From: CAZKVJ01 sp964556225
GTDB taxonomy: Bacteria; Actinomycetota; Acidimicrobiia; Acidimicrobiales; Ilumatobacteraceae
Direction of reading: 5' to 3'
DNA length: 64,000 bases
NCBI GenBank assembly: GCA_964556225.1
Contig: CAZKVJ010000005.1
Span: 1-64,000, forward strand
The notes beneath the pieces were generated by a model. That model was not told the origin of the DNA and ran no database searches. It saw nothing but the letters and a program-made list of their open reading frames with translations. How positions within the stretch are numbered: the first letter of the stretch is position 1; every line of letters begins with the position of its first letter. Of the stretch, positions 17,312 to 27,735 are shown one piece after another. The position numbers and the translations under genes were made by a program.

Positions 17312-18342
17312 ATGTGGCGCACCGCCGCGACGACCTCGGCGAATCGGGCGTCGTCGGCGGGCTCGGGTGGGACGGGCAGGATCACGCCGTCGACCAGACC
17401 GGCGAACCAGTCGGCCACCAGGCCGGCCAGATCGTCCCAGGTCCCCTGGGGGACGAGCGCGTCGAGCACCTCGTCGGTCACCGCTGCGGCCAGCCGGTCC
17501 CACGCCCCCTCACGGGTGAGTCGTTGCAGGCGCTTCCCCAGATCGCCCCAGCCGAACAGCTCGAGCGACCGGCGGTAGGCGGGCGTCGACAGCAGGAACC
17601 CGAACAGCACCCGATGGTGCGCCCGGCTCGCCGTGACCGAGGCGGCATCCGGCCCGGTCACGAACGGGCTGCCCGACACGATGCGCACGGAGCCAGGTGG
17701 GCGACCAGCCGATGCCTCGCCGGCCGCGAGCGCCGGCAGCGCGACCTCACGCAGGTAGCGCGGGCTCGAGTTCGTGGGATGGGTCACGAAGCCGTCGGCG
17801 TGGCTCCCCGCCAGCCGGCACATCCGCTCGTTCACCCCGCCGAGCCAGATCGGCGGTGGCGGCTGGCCGTTCGGACCCGGGTTGAAGAACGGCTGCAGCC
17901 GGTCCAAGCGGTAGTGCTCGCCGTCGTAGCGCAGCGGGGCTCCCGTGTCGAAGCAGCGCCAGATCTCGCGGGTCGCCTCGACGTACTCGCACAGGCGACC
18001 CACGGGCTCGCGCCACTCGATCCCGTAGCGCCCCTCGATGTTCTGGCGGATCTGCGGCCCGAGGCCGAGCTCGAAGCGTCCGGGCGCGCCCCGCCCCGCG
18101 AACGCGGCGAGATCCCACGCCGTGTACGCCACCAGCATCGGACTGCGGGGGAACGCCAGGGTCACGCTGGTCCGCACCCGCAGGCGCTCGGTGTGCTCGA
18201 GGGCGACCAGCGCGACGGCGAGGCTGTCGTGCACCGTCTCGGGCACGTGCAGCACGTCGTAGCCCATCGCCTCGACCCGGCGGGCGTAGGCCGCCGTGTC
18301 CCCCAGCGCCAGCCGGTCGCTCATCCCCGCCACCACGTCCAC
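17308..18342 (-). CDS. F420-type luciferase-like oxidoreductase (TIGR03617-like)
   Basis: A 344-residue luciferase-like monooxygenase-fold protein resembling the TIGR03617 group found in F420-making actinobacteria. Typical blocks are FELGLGPQIRQNIEGRYG, PPPIWLGGVNERMCRLAG and ADGFVTHPTNS. It lies among steroid genes; related proteins occur in mycobacterial cholesterol regulons with unknown substrates. GTG 18342 was chosen because TACCAT on the minus strand (18358-18353) is 10 bases upstream; the ATG at 18324 is an alternative. It is divergent from fadE30 and shares operator B. Confidence 0.82.
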   Translation of the reverse strand: MDVVAGMSDRLALGDTAAYARRVEAMGYDVLHVPETVHDSLAVALVALEHTERLRVRTSVTLAFPRSPMLVAYTAWDLAAFAGRGAPGRFELGLGPQIRQNIEGRYGIEWREPVGRLCEYVEATREIWRCFDTGAPLRYDGEHYRLDRLQPFFNPGPNGQPPPPIWLGGVNERMCRLAGSHADGFVTHPTNSSPRYLREVALPALAAGEASAGRPPGSVRIVSGSPFVTGPDAASVTASRAHHRVLFGFLLSTPAYRRSLELFGWGDLGKRLQRLTREGAWDRLAAAVTDEVLDALVPQGTWDDLAGLVADWFAGLVDGVILPVPPEPADDARFAEVVAAVRHI

Positions 18343-18362
18343 TCGCTGGCCGATGGTAGTTT

Positions 18363-18377
18363 CTGACGACCCATCAG
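18363..18377. promoter_or_regulatory. Operator B, CTGACGACCCATCAG
   Basis: Copy of the same palindrome with one mismatch (CATCAG for CGTCAG), centred in the 57-base gap between the divergent F420 oxidoreductase and fadE30 genes, so it can control both. Confidence 0.6.
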
Positions 18378-18399
18378 GTATCGGCCCAGCGGAGGACGG

Positions 18400-19572
18400 G
18401 TGCCCGACGTCGAGCTGACCGACGATCCCGAGCGGTTCCGGCGTGACGCCAGGGACTGGCTCGCGCACCACGTCGTCGGCGAGTTCGCCCAGCTGCGCGG
18501 CCGGGGTGGCCCCGGCGACGAGGACGTCGGCTTCGACGTGCGCGTCGAGTGGGAGCGGGTGCTCGGAGCCGCCGGTTGGGTCGGGCTCGGCTGGCCCGTC
18601 GAGCACGGTGGGCGCGGCGCCACGGTCGGCCAGCAGGTGGTGTGGGCCGAGGAGTACGCCCGGGCCGAGGCGCCGGCGCGGGTGAACCACATGGGTGAGA
18701 ACCTGCTCGGGCCCACGCTCATCGAGTACGGCACGCCCGAGCAGTGCGCGCGGTTCCTGCCCCGCATCCTCGACGGCAGCGAGCGCTGGTGCCAGGGCTA
18801 CAGCGAGCCCGACGCCGGCAGCGACCTTGCCAACGTGGCCACCCGGGCCCGCCTCGACGGTGCCGAGTGGGTGGTCGACGGCCAGAAGGTGTGGACGTCG
18901 CTCGCCCACGTCAGCCACTGGTGCTTCGTCCTCGCCCGCACCGAGCCGGGCTCGCGCCGCCATGCGGGGCTCTCGTTCCTCCTCGTGCCGATGGACCAGC
19001 CCGGCGTGGAGGTCCGGCCCATCGTGCAGCTCACGGGCGGCGGCGAGTTCAACGAGACGTTCTTCACCGCAGCCCGCACCTCGGCCGACATGGTGGTGGG
19101 TCGCGCCGGGGACGGGTGGCGGGTGGCGATGGGCCTGCTCGGCTTCGAGCGTGGGATCTCCACCCTGGCTCAACAGGTCGGCTTCGAGCGAGAGGTCGAC
19201 GCGCTGGTGGCGCTCGCCCACGAGCGGGGACGGCTGGCCGACCCGGTCGTGCGCCAGCGCGTCGTGCGCGCCTGGACCGGGCTCCGCCTGATGAAGTGGA
19301 ACGCCCTTCGCTCGATGGGGTCCGGGGTTCCCGGTCCGGAAGCGAGCATCTCCAAGCTGTTCTGGGGCACCTGGCACCGCGACCTCGGCGAGCTGCTGAT
19401 GGACGTGCTCGGCGCCGACGCCACCGTGGCCGAGGGCCACCCGTACGAGCTGACGCTCCCCCAGAAGCTGTTCCTCTTCACCCGCGCCGACACCATCTAC
19501 GGCGGCTCGAACGAGATCCAGCGCAACGTGCTCGGCGAGCGGGTGCTCGGCCTGCCAAAGGAGCCGGGGTGA
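18400..19572 (+). CDS. fadE30: Acyl-CoA dehydrogenase FadE30-like
   Basis: A 390-residue acyl-CoA dehydrogenase. The blocks GEFAQLRGRGGPG, EYARAEAPARVNHMGENLLGPTL, WCQGYSEPDAGSDLANVAT and TIYGGSNEIQRNVLGERVLGLP match mycobacterial FadE30, which dehydrogenates the propionyl side chain of the C/D-ring intermediate HIP-CoA. The GTG follows the ribosome site GGAGGA by three bases. Operator B is immediately upstream. With IpdF, EchA20 and IpdABC further along, it supports a ring C/D degradation pathway. Confidence 0.88.
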   Translation: MPDVELTDDPERFRRDARDWLAHHVVGEFAQLRGRGGPGDEDVGFDVRVEWERVLGAAGWVGLGWPVEHGGRGATVGQQVVWAEEYARAEAPARVNHMGENLLGPTLIEYGTPEQCARFLPRILDGSERWCQGYSEPDAGSDLANVATRARLDGAEWVVDGQKVWTSLAHVSHWCFVLARTEPGSRRHAGLSFLLVPMDQPGVEVRPIVQLTGGGEFNETFFTAARTSADMVVGRAGDGWRVAMGLLGFERGISTLAQQVGFEREVDALVALAHERGRLADPVVRQRVVRAWTGLRLMKWNALRSMGSGVPGPEASISKLFWGTWHRDLGELLMDVLGADATVAEGHPYELTLPQKLFLFTRADTIYGGSNEIQRNVLGERVLGLPKEPG

Positions 19573-19600
19573 TCCATCTGCTCACCCCCGGGACAAGAGC

Positions 19601-19670
19601 ATGCGCCCCTTCGATCCCTCCCGTGTCGTCGCCGACCTGCGGGCGCTCGCCGAGCGGACCGGTGGCGTGG
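19601..19670 (+). pseudogene. Possible remnant of an M20 amidohydrolase N-terminus
   Basis: The 160-base gap between fadE30 and the MocR gene contains a start followed by MRPFDPSRVVADLRALAE and then RTGG, which resembles the N-terminus of M20-type N-carbamoyl-amino acid or allantoate amidohydrolases. The reading frame then loses likeness. Because M20-type enzymes can act as beta-ureidopropionase, a relic beside the pyrimidine island would make sense, but 22 residues are little evidence. No other feature is seen in the gap. Confidence 0.25.
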
Positions 19671-19731
19671 CTCGACGGCATCCTCGACCTCGTCGGATCC
19701 GGTTCCGAGAGAGCGGGAAGGAAGTGGGGGG

Positions 19732-21099
19732 TCAGCGCACGGTGCGGCGGCCGCGGGCGCGGCCGCTCGCCGGGATGGCGCCGGCGATCTGGGAGGCCAG
19801 GCGGGCGTGGTCGTCGACGACCACCCCGACCGTGAGGCGAACGTGGTCGGTGCCGTCCGGGGCGACCACGAACGGGCTGCCCGGCGCACCGGCGATGCCC
19901 TGCGCCGCGAGGCCGACGAGGGTCGCCTGCTCGTCCGGCGTGGCGACCCACAGGTTGATGCCGTCGGCGCCCGTGTAGCCGACGCCGAGGCGGTCGAGGA
20001 CGGAGGTGATGCGACGACGGCGATCCGCATAGACGGCTCGGGCCCGCTCGATGGCGGTCACGGCCTCCGGATCGGTGAGCAGGTCGAGCAGCACCGCCTG
20101 CAGGACCCGACTGGACCAGCCGGGCCCGAGCGTGCGCCGGTCGACCAGCTCGTCGACCACGTCGGCCGGCCCGGCCACCGAGGCGAGGCGCAGGTCGGGT
20201 CCGTGCGACTTGGAGAACGAGGTGATGTGCACGGTCTGACCCGACAGCCAGGTGCCGAGCGACACGTCCGGTGAGGACGAGATGGCACCCGAGTGGTCGT
20301 CTTCGACCACCAGCACGTCGTGGCCCTTCAGCACCTTGGAGAGCGCGCGGGCCCGCTGGGCGGACATCGAGACCCCCGTCGGGTTGTGCGACCGGGGCTG
20401 CAGGAACAGCGCGACGGGGCGCAGCGCCAGCGCTGAGGCGAGCGCCGACGGCACGATCCCCTCGTCGTCGAGCGCCAAGGGCACGACCTCTGCACCGAGC
20501 AGGTCCAGCAGGTCGAGGGTGGGCGGGAACGCGGGGTTCTCCACCAGCACCCGATCGCCGAGGCGCACGGCCAGCGTCGCCACCCGGTCCAGGCCGTCGA
20601 GCGCGCCGTCGACGACCGTGAGCGCCTCGGGCCGGAACGGCAGCGCGGCCAGCAGCCGGCGCTCGAGATCGGGCAGCACCGGCCGGTCGAGGTAGCTCGT
20701 GGTCAGCACGCTGCGCTGCACCCGGCTGAGGGGCCCGTGCAGATCGGGCAGCAGCGCCGGGTCCGGCGTGCCGGTGGAGAGATCGAGCCGGAACGGCGGT
20801 GGGTGCTCGGCCATGCGGCGGTAACGGCGCGGGCCACCGTGGTGGGTGCGCCCGGCGACGAACGTGCCGGACCGGCCGCGGCTCTCGATCACGCCGACAC
20901 GGGCGAGCTGGCGCCACGCCTCGCTCACCGTGGTGGGGCTGGTGCCGAGGGCGCCGGCCAGGGCCCGCACGGTGGGCAGCCGGGTGCCCGGCGCCAGCTC
21001 GCCGCTGGAGGCCATCCGGGACACCGCCGCCGCGATCCCTCGCGCCGAGCGTTCGTGGATGGTGGCCGCCACCTGCGCCGCGCTCGAGCCCGGATCCAT
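19732..21099 (-). CDS. MocR-type regulator (GntR HTH plus aminotransferase domain)
   Basis: A 455-residue protein with a GntR winged-helix domain (about 15-80, LPTVRALAGALGTSPTTVSEAW) joined to a class I aminotransferase domain. The PLP lysine is in SFSKSHGPDLRL and the conserved Asn/Pro block is RSHNPTGVSMS. MocR proteins sense amino compounds through PLP. Divergent placement next to the pyrimidine/beta-alanine genes makes it their likely regulator. ATG 21099 follows TATTGT (minus strand, 21112-21107) by seven bases; a TTG at 21120 would extend it by seven residues. Confidence 0.88.
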   Translation of the reverse strand: MDPGSSAAQVAATIHERSARGIAAAVSRMASSGELAPGTRLPTVRALAGALGTSPTTVSEAWRQLARVGVIESRGRSGTFVAGRTHHGGPRRYRRMAEHPPPFRLDLSTGTPDPALLPDLHGPLSRVQRSVLTTSYLDRPVLPDLERRLLAALPFRPEALTVVDGALDGLDRVATLAVRLGDRVLVENPAFPPTLDLLDLLGAEVVPLALDDEGIVPSALASALALRPVALFLQPRSHNPTGVSMSAQRARALSKVLKGHDVLVVEDDHSGAISSSPDVSLGTWLSGQTVHITSFSKSHGPDLRLASVAGPADVVDELVDRRTLGPGWSSRVLQAVLLDLLTDPEAVTAIERARAVYADRRRRITSVLDRLGVGYTGADGINLWVATPDEQATLVGLAAQGIAGAPGSPFVVAPDGTDHVRLTVGVVVDDHARLASQIAGAIPASGRARGRRTVR

Positions 21100-21102
21100 T
21101 GG

Positions 21103-21121
21103 TGTAACAATATGTAACAAT
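21103..21121. promoter_or_regulatory. Direct repeats TGTAACAAT, candidate MocR binding site
   Basis: Two exact copies of TGTAACAAT at 21103-21111 and 21113-21121, spaced ten bases start to start, i.e. about one helical turn. They cover the likely promoter of the MocR gene and lie in the divergent region. MocR-type regulators often bind direct repeats. Confidence 0.55.
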
Positions 21122-21187
21122 CGAAGGCTTGTCCACCATCGCCGGTGTCATTACTGTTGGTGGTTCGACACGACACGGGGAGGGGCC

Positions 21188-22030
21188 ATGACCGAGATCG
21201 TTCGCGCCGCGCTGGTGCAGACCCGCTGGACCGGCGACAAGGCGTCGATGATCGACCTGCACGAGCACCACGCCCGCCAGGCCGCCTCCCAGGGCGCCCA
21301 GGTGATGTGCTTCCAGGAGCTGTTCTACGGTCCCTACTTCTGCCAGGTGCAAGACGCCGTGTACTACGACTATGCGGAGGAGATCCCCAACGGTCCGACG
21401 ACGGAGCGGTTCCAGTCGCTGGCCCGTGAGCTCGCCATGGTGCTGGTGCTGCCGATGTACGAGCGCCAGCAGGAAGGGGTGCTCTACAACACCGCGGCGG
21501 TCATCGACGCCGACGGCACCTACTTGGGCAAGTACCGCAAGACGCACATCCCGCAGGTGAAGGGCTTCTGGGAGAAGTTCTACTTCCGGCCCGGCAACCT
21601 CGGGTACCCGGTGTTCGACACCGCCGTGGGCCGCATCGGCGTCTACATCTGCTACGACCGCCACTTCCCGGAGGGCTGGCGGGCGCTCGGCCTGGCCGGG
21701 GCCAGGATCGTGTTCAACCCGTCGGCCACCAGCCGCGGCCTGTCCGCCTACCTGTGGCAGCTCGAACAGCCGGCCAGCGCCGTCGCGAACGAGTACTACG
21801 TCGGCGCCATCAACCGGGTCGGCGTCGAGGAGCTCGGCGACAACGACTTCTACGGCCAGACGTACTTCGTGAACCCGCGTGGCCAGTTCGTCGGCGACGT
21901 CGCCAGCACCTACGACGAGGAGCTGGTGGTGCGCGACCTCGACATGGACCTGCTGCGCGAGGTCCGCGAGCAGTGGGCCTTCTACCGAGACCGCCGACCC
22001 GACATGTACGGTCCGCTCACCGAGGCCTGA
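21188..22030 (+). CDS. Beta-ureidopropionase (N-carbamoyl-beta-alanine amidohydrolase)
   Basis: A 280-residue nitrilase-superfamily amidohydrolase with catalytic Glu44 (CFQELFYG), Lys118 (KYRKTHIP) and Cys155 (YICYDRHFPEG). The blocks FYFRPGNLGYPVF and NEYYVGAINRVG fit the carbamoyl-beta-alanine amidohydrolase group, which releases beta-alanine, CO2 and ammonia in reductive pyrimidine breakdown. The ATG follows the ribosome site GGGGAGGGG. It heads the operon with dihydropyrimidinase next, 42 bases away. Confidence 0.9.
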   Translation: MTEIVRAALVQTRWTGDKASMIDLHEHHARQAASQGAQVMCFQELFYGPYFCQVQDAVYYDYAEEIPNGPTTERFQSLARELAMVLVLPMYERQQEGVLYNTAAVIDADGTYLGKYRKTHIPQVKGFWEKFYFRPGNLGYPVFDTAVGRIGVYICYDRHFPEGWRALGLAGARIVFNPSATSRGLSAYLWQLEQPASAVANEYYVGAINRVGVEELGDNDFYGQTYFVNPRGQFVGDVASTYDEELVVRDLDMDLLREVREQWAFYRDRRPDMYGPLTEA

Positions 22031-22072
22031 CCACCAGATCGTTATCGCCAGCACGAGCAAGGGGGCAACGAC

Positions 22073-23521
22073 ATGGCACGCATCCTCATCACCGGCGCCA
22101 AGGTGATCAGCCCGACGGGCGTCCAGGAGATGGACGTCCTGATCGACGGCGAGACCGTCGCTGCGCTGTACGCGCCCGGCCAGGTCGGCGCCCAGGGCGT
22201 CAGCGCCGAGCGCACCATCGACGCCACGGGCAAGTACGTCATCCCGGGCGGCGTCGACGTCCACACCCACATGGAGCTGCCCTTCGGCGGCACGTTCGCC
22301 TCGGACACATTCGAGACCGGCAGCCGGGCGGCGGCATGGGGCGGCGTGACCACCATCGTCGACATGGCCGTGCAGCGCTACGGCGAGAACGTGTTCGACG
22401 GCTTGGCCGAGTGGCACCGCAAGGCCGAGGGCCAGTGCGCCATCGACTACGCGTTCCACCAGATCATCGGCGGGGTCGACGAGGAGTCGCTGAAGGCCCT
22501 CAAGTACCTCACCGAGCACGAGGGCATCACCAGCTTCAAGCTGTTCATGGCCTACCCGGGCGTCTTCTACAGCGACGACGGCCAGATCCTGCGCGCGATG
22601 CAGGCGGCCGCCGACTGTGGGGCGATGATCATGATGCACGCCGAGAACGGCATCGCCATCGACGTCCTCGTGCAGCAGGCGCTCGCCCGGGGCGAGACCG
22701 ACCCCCGCTACCACTCCTACACCCGTCCCTCACCGCTCGAGGCCGAGGCCACGCACCGGGCCATCGTGCTGTCGCACGTCGCCGGCAACGTGCCGCTCTA
22801 CGTCGTGCACATGTCGGCCGGTGACGCCCTGAACGAGATCGCCGCCGCCCGCCACGAGGGCCGCAACGTGTTCGCCGAGACCTGCCCGCAGTACCTGTGG
22901 CTGACCCTCGAGGAGACCCTGGGCCAACCGGGTTTCGAGGGGTCGAAGTGGGTGTGCAGCACGCCGGTGCGCTCACGCGACCACGACCCCGACTACATCG
23001 GCCAGATGGGCCACGGCCACCAGGGCGACCTGTGGAAGGGCCTGCGGATGAACGAGCTGGCCGTGGTGTCCACGGATCACTGCCCGTTCTGCTTCAAGGA
23101 CCAAAAGGAGCTCGGCCTGGGCGACTTCTCCAAGATCCCGAACGGGATCGGCGGCGTCGAGCACCGGATGGAGCTCATCTACCAGGGCGTCGTCACCGGC
23201 CAGCTCACGCTCGAGCGCTGGGTCGAGACCTGCTGCACCACCCCGGCGCGCATGTTCGGCATGTACCCGCAGAAGGGCATCGTCGCCCCCGGCGCCGACG
23301 CCGACGTCGTGGTGTGGGACCCCGGTCGCCAGACCCACATCGGCATCAACGGCAAGCACCACATGAACATGGACCACTCCGCCTGGGAGGGCTGGACGAT
23401 CGACGGCAAGGTCGACACCGTCATCTCCCGCGGCACCGTGGTGATCGAGAACGACCAGTACGTCGGACGCGCTGGGCACGGCCGCTTCGTGAAGCGCGGC
23501 CTGTCCCAGTACCTCGTCTGA
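22073..23521 (+). CDS. hydA: Dihydropyrimidinase
   Basis: A 482-residue amidohydrolase with metal-binding His64 and His66 (VDVHTHMELPF), the carbamylated Lys156 (SFKLFMAYPG), further metal His in MMHAENG and YVVHMS, and Asp in STDHCPF. This is the D-hydantoinase/dihydropyrimidinase family, which opens dihydrouracil or dihydrothymine to the N-carbamoyl beta-amino acid used by the previous gene product. The ribosome site is AAGGGGG, eight bases before the ATG. Confidence 0.92.
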   Translation: MARILITGAKVISPTGVQEMDVLIDGETVAALYAPGQVGAQGVSAERTIDATGKYVIPGGVDVHTHMELPFGGTFASDTFETGSRAAAWGGVTTIVDMAVQRYGENVFDGLAEWHRKAEGQCAIDYAFHQIIGGVDEESLKALKYLTEHEGITSFKLFMAYPGVFYSDDGQILRAMQAAADCGAMIMMHAENGIAIDVLVQQALARGETDPRYHSYTRPSPLEAEATHRAIVLSHVAGNVPLYVVHMSAGDALNEIAAARHEGRNVFAETCPQYLWLTLEETLGQPGFEGSKWVCSTPVRSRDHDPDYIGQMGHGHQGDLWKGLRMNELAVVSTDHCPFCFKDQKELGLGDFSKIPNGIGGVEHRMELIYQGVVTGQLTLERWVETCCTTPARMFGMYPQKGIVAPGADADVVVWDPGRQTHIGINGKHHMNMDHSAWEGWTIDGKVDTVISRGTVVIENDQYVGRAGHGRFVKRGLSQYLV

Positions 23522-23539
23522 CCCGAGAGGGAGGCTTCC

Positions 23540-25024
<1,485 letters not shown>

Positions 25025-25027
25025 GCC

Positions 25028-26050
25028 ATGGACTTCGGGGTGGTGCTGCAGACGAACCCGCCGGCGTGGCGGGTCGTCGACCTGGCCAAGAAGGCCGAGG
25101 TGCTGGGCTTCGACTACGTGTGGACGTTCGACTCGCACCTGCTGTGGGAGGAGCCGTTCGTCATCTACAGCCAGATCCTGAACGAGACCCGCAAGGTGAT
25201 CGTCGGGCCGATGGTGACGAACCCGGCCACCCGCGACTGGACCGTCACCGCCAGCCTGTTCGCAACGCTGAACGAGATGTACGGCAACCGCACCGTGTGC
25301 GGCATCGGCCGGGGCGACTCGGCGGTGCGGGTCACCAACGGCGCGCCCACGACGCTCGCCACGCTGCGCGAGTCGGTCCACGTCATCCGAGAGCTGGCGA
25401 ACGGGCGCGAGGTCGACTACAAGGGCAGCCACTTCCGCTTCCCGTGGGGCCTCGACAGCCGGCTCCCGGTGTGGATCGCGGCCTACGGCCCCAAGGCGCT
25501 GGCGCTCGCCGGTGAGGTCGGCGACGGCTTCATCCTGCAGCTCGCCGATCCGGCCATCACGGCGTGGAGCGTGAAGGCCGTGCGCGATGCGGCCGAGCGG
25601 GCCGGGCGCGACCCGGACACGATCACCATCTGCGTGGCCGCCCCGGCCTACGTGGGCGACGACATCGAGCACCAGCGCGACCAGTGCCGGTGGTTCGGGG
25701 GCATGGTCGGCAACCACGTGGCCGACATCGTCGCCCGCTACGGCGCCGACGGCGCGGCCGACATCCCCGTCGCGCTCACCGACTACATCAAGGCGCGAGA
25801 GGGCTACGACTACAACGAGCACGGCCGGGCCGGAAACGTCCACACCGCGTTCGTGCCCGACACCATCATCGACCGCTTCTGCATCCTCGGGCCGGCGCAG
25901 CACCACGTCGAGCGGCTGGCCGAGCTGAAGTCGCTCGGTGTGGACCAGTTCGCCATCTACCTCCAGCACGACGGCAAGGAGCGCACGCTCGAGGCCTACG
26001 GTGAGACGATCATCCCCGCCGTCGCCGAGCACGTGGCGGCCAAGACCTGA
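25028..26050 (+). CDS. Luciferase-like oxidoreductase (TIGR03842-like)
   Basis: A 340-residue luciferase-like monooxygenase-fold protein close to the TIGR03842 (CPS_4043) group, related to methylenetetrahydromethanopterin reductase. Seen blocks: FDYVWTFDSHLLWEEP, CGIGRGDSAVRVTNG and LPVWIAAYGPKALALAGEVGDGF. F420 or FMN is the likely cofactor. It starts three bases after mmsA, so it belongs to the pyrimidine operon. Its reaction is unknown; a role in ring reduction or oxidation ahead of dihydropyrimidinase is possible, since no dihydropyrimidine dehydrogenase is present in the window. Confidence 0.85.
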   Translation: MDFGVVLQTNPPAWRVVDLAKKAEVLGFDYVWTFDSHLLWEEPFVIYSQILNETRKVIVGPMVTNPATRDWTVTASLFATLNEMYGNRTVCGIGRGDSAVRVTNGAPTTLATLRESVHVIRELANGREVDYKGSHFRFPWGLDSRLPVWIAAYGPKALALAGEVGDGFILQLADPAITAWSVKAVRDAAERAGRDPDTITICVAAPAYVGDDIEHQRDQCRWFGGMVGNHVADIVARYGADGAADIPVALTDYIKAREGYDYNEHGRAGNVHTAFVPDTIIDRFCILGPAQHHVERLAELKSLGVDQFAIYLQHDGKERTLEAYGETIIPAVAEHVAAKT

Positions 26051-26065
26051 GGCGATGGGCGGCCC

Positions 26066-26926
26066 GTGAACCTCAAGATCCTGCGTCCGATCGTGTTCGG
26101 GGTGGCCGGGTTCGTGATGCTCGCCGCGGCCTGGGAGCTCTACAAGGTGATCGACGGGCGCGTGCTGTTCTGGCAGCTGCCGATGCGCCCGGACGACCGG
26201 GCGATGCCGCACGTGTGGACGATGCTCGACCGGTTCGGCGACCCGGTGAACCAGGCCAGCGACCGGACGGTGCTGTCGGCCGTGCTGGCCGCGTGCTGGT
26301 ACACGTTCCGGCTCGCCCTCGCCGGGCTGATCGCCGGCTCTCTGGTCGGGCTGGGCCTCGCGATCCTCATGGTGCGCTTCAAGTTCCTCGAGCGCGCCGC
26401 CGTGCCCATCATCATCCTGTCCCAGACGATCCCGATCGTGGCCTTCGCCCCGCTGGTCGGCGTGTGGGGTGGGCGTCTCGAGCTGTTCGGCGTCGAGTGG
26501 CAGGGATGGATGTCCGTAGCACTCATCTCGGCGTTCCTGGCGTTCGCCCCCGTCGCCGTCGGCGGTCTGCGCGGCCTGCAGTCCCCACCGCCGCACGCGC
26601 TCGAGCTGATGCAGTCGATGGCCGCCTCGGACCGGGCCACGCTGTGGAAGCTGCGCCTGCCGGCATCCACCACGTACCTCCTCCCCGCGCTGCGCATCGC
26701 CTCCGCCGCGGCCGTGGTCGGCGCCATCGTCGCCGAGATCTCGCTCGGGCGCTCCGGCGGCGTCGGGCGCCTCATCCTCGAGTACCTGCGCACCGCCACC
26801 GGCGATCCTGCCAAGGTGTACACCGCGCTCATCGGCGCCGCCGTGCTCGGCCTGTTCATGGCCGGGCTCATCGCGCTGCTGGGGATGATCTTCAACCGCC
26901 ACCGCCCCCCGGAGACCTACGCGTGA
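26066..26926 (+). CDS. ABC importer permease (SsuC/ThiX-like) 1
   Basis: A 286-residue membrane protein of the nitrate/sulfonate/HMP-type permease family, six helices, with the coupling segment EASA-like loop replaced by ELMQSMAASDRATLWKLRLP. It pairs with the second permease at 27.7 kb to form a heterodimeric channel. The GTG follows a 15-base gap after the oxidoreductase; the ATPase gene overlaps its stop (GTGA). Confidence 0.87.
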   Translation: MNLKILRPIVFGVAGFVMLAAAWELYKVIDGRVLFWQLPMRPDDRAMPHVWTMLDRFGDPVNQASDRTVLSAVLAACWYTFRLALAGLIAGSLVGLGLAILMVRFKFLERAAVPIIILSQTIPIVAFAPLVGVWGGRLELFGVEWQGWMSVALISAFLAFAPVAVGGLRGLQSPPPHALELMQSMAASDRATLWKLRLPASTTYLLPALRIASAAAVVGAIVAEISLGRSGGVGRLILEYLRTATGDPAKVYTALIGAAVLGLFMAGLIALLGMIFNRHRPPETYA

Positions 26927-27735
26927 ACCAGCCCACCCCCTCGGTGATCGTCGCCGGCGTCAGCAAGGTGTTCAACGCCGGCAAGCCGAACGAGGTCCGT
27001 GCGCTCGTCGACATCGACCTCGTGGTCGAACAGGGGGAGTTCGTGTCGCTGATCGGACCTTCCGGCTGCGGCAAGAGCACACTGCTGCGCCTCATCGCCA
27101 ACCTCATCGATCCCACGGCGGGGACCCTCACGGTGAGCGGCAAGTCGCCCCGGCAGGCGCGCCAGGATCAGGAGTACGGCATGGCGTTCCAGCAGGCCGG
27201 GCTGTTCGAGTGGCGCAGCGTCGAGCGCAACGTCGAGCTGCCCCTCGAGCTGGCCCGCGTGTCGAAGGCCGAGCGCCGTGACCGCGCCCACGAGATGCTG
27301 CGGATGGTGAAGCTCGACGAGTTCGCCCGCCACTACCCGTGGGAGCTCTCGGGCGGGATGCAACAGCGCGTCGCCATCGCCAGGGCGCTGGTCGGCAAGC
27401 CACCGCTGTTGCTGATGGACGAGCCGTTCGGCGCCCTCGACGAGATGACACGCGAGCACATGCAGGCCGAGCTGCTGCGCATCCGTGACGAGCTCGGCAC
27501 CACCGTGGTGTTCGTCACCCACTCCATCCCCGAGGCGGTGTTCCTCTCCGACCGCGTCGTGGTCATGTCACCGCGGCCCGGCCAGATCACCCAGATCACC
27601 CGGGTCGAGCTCGGCCGGCGCGACGAGGACACCCGCGAGCAGAAGGAGTTCTTCGACAAGATCACCGAGGTGCGCGAGGCGCTGCGGGCCATCGAGGGCC
27701 GCACCGGCCAGAAGGTCACGGGGGAGGCCTGGTGA
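26923..27735 (+). CDS. ABC importer ATPase (SsuB/TauB-like)
   Basis: A 270-residue ATPase: Walker A GPSGCGKST, Q-loop FQQAGLFEW, signature LSGGMQQR, Walker B LLLMDEPFGALDE and switch His in FVTHSIPEAVFL, all typical of nitrate/sulfonate/taurine/HMP importers. GTG at 26923 overlaps the first permease, and its end overlaps the second permease by four bases. Confidence 0.92.
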   Translation: MNQPTPSVIVAGVSKVFNAGKPNEVRALVDIDLVVEQGEFVSLIGPSGCGKSTLLRLIANLIDPTAGTLTVSGKSPRQARQDQEYGMAFQQAGLFEWRSVERNVELPLELARVSKAERRDRAHEMLRMVKLDEFARHYPWELSGGMQQRVAIARALVGKPPLLLMDEPFGALDEMTREHMQAELLRIRDELGTTVVFVTHSIPEAVFLSDRVVVMSPRPGQITQITRVELGRRDEDTREQKEFFDKITEVREALRAIEGRTGQKVTGEAW

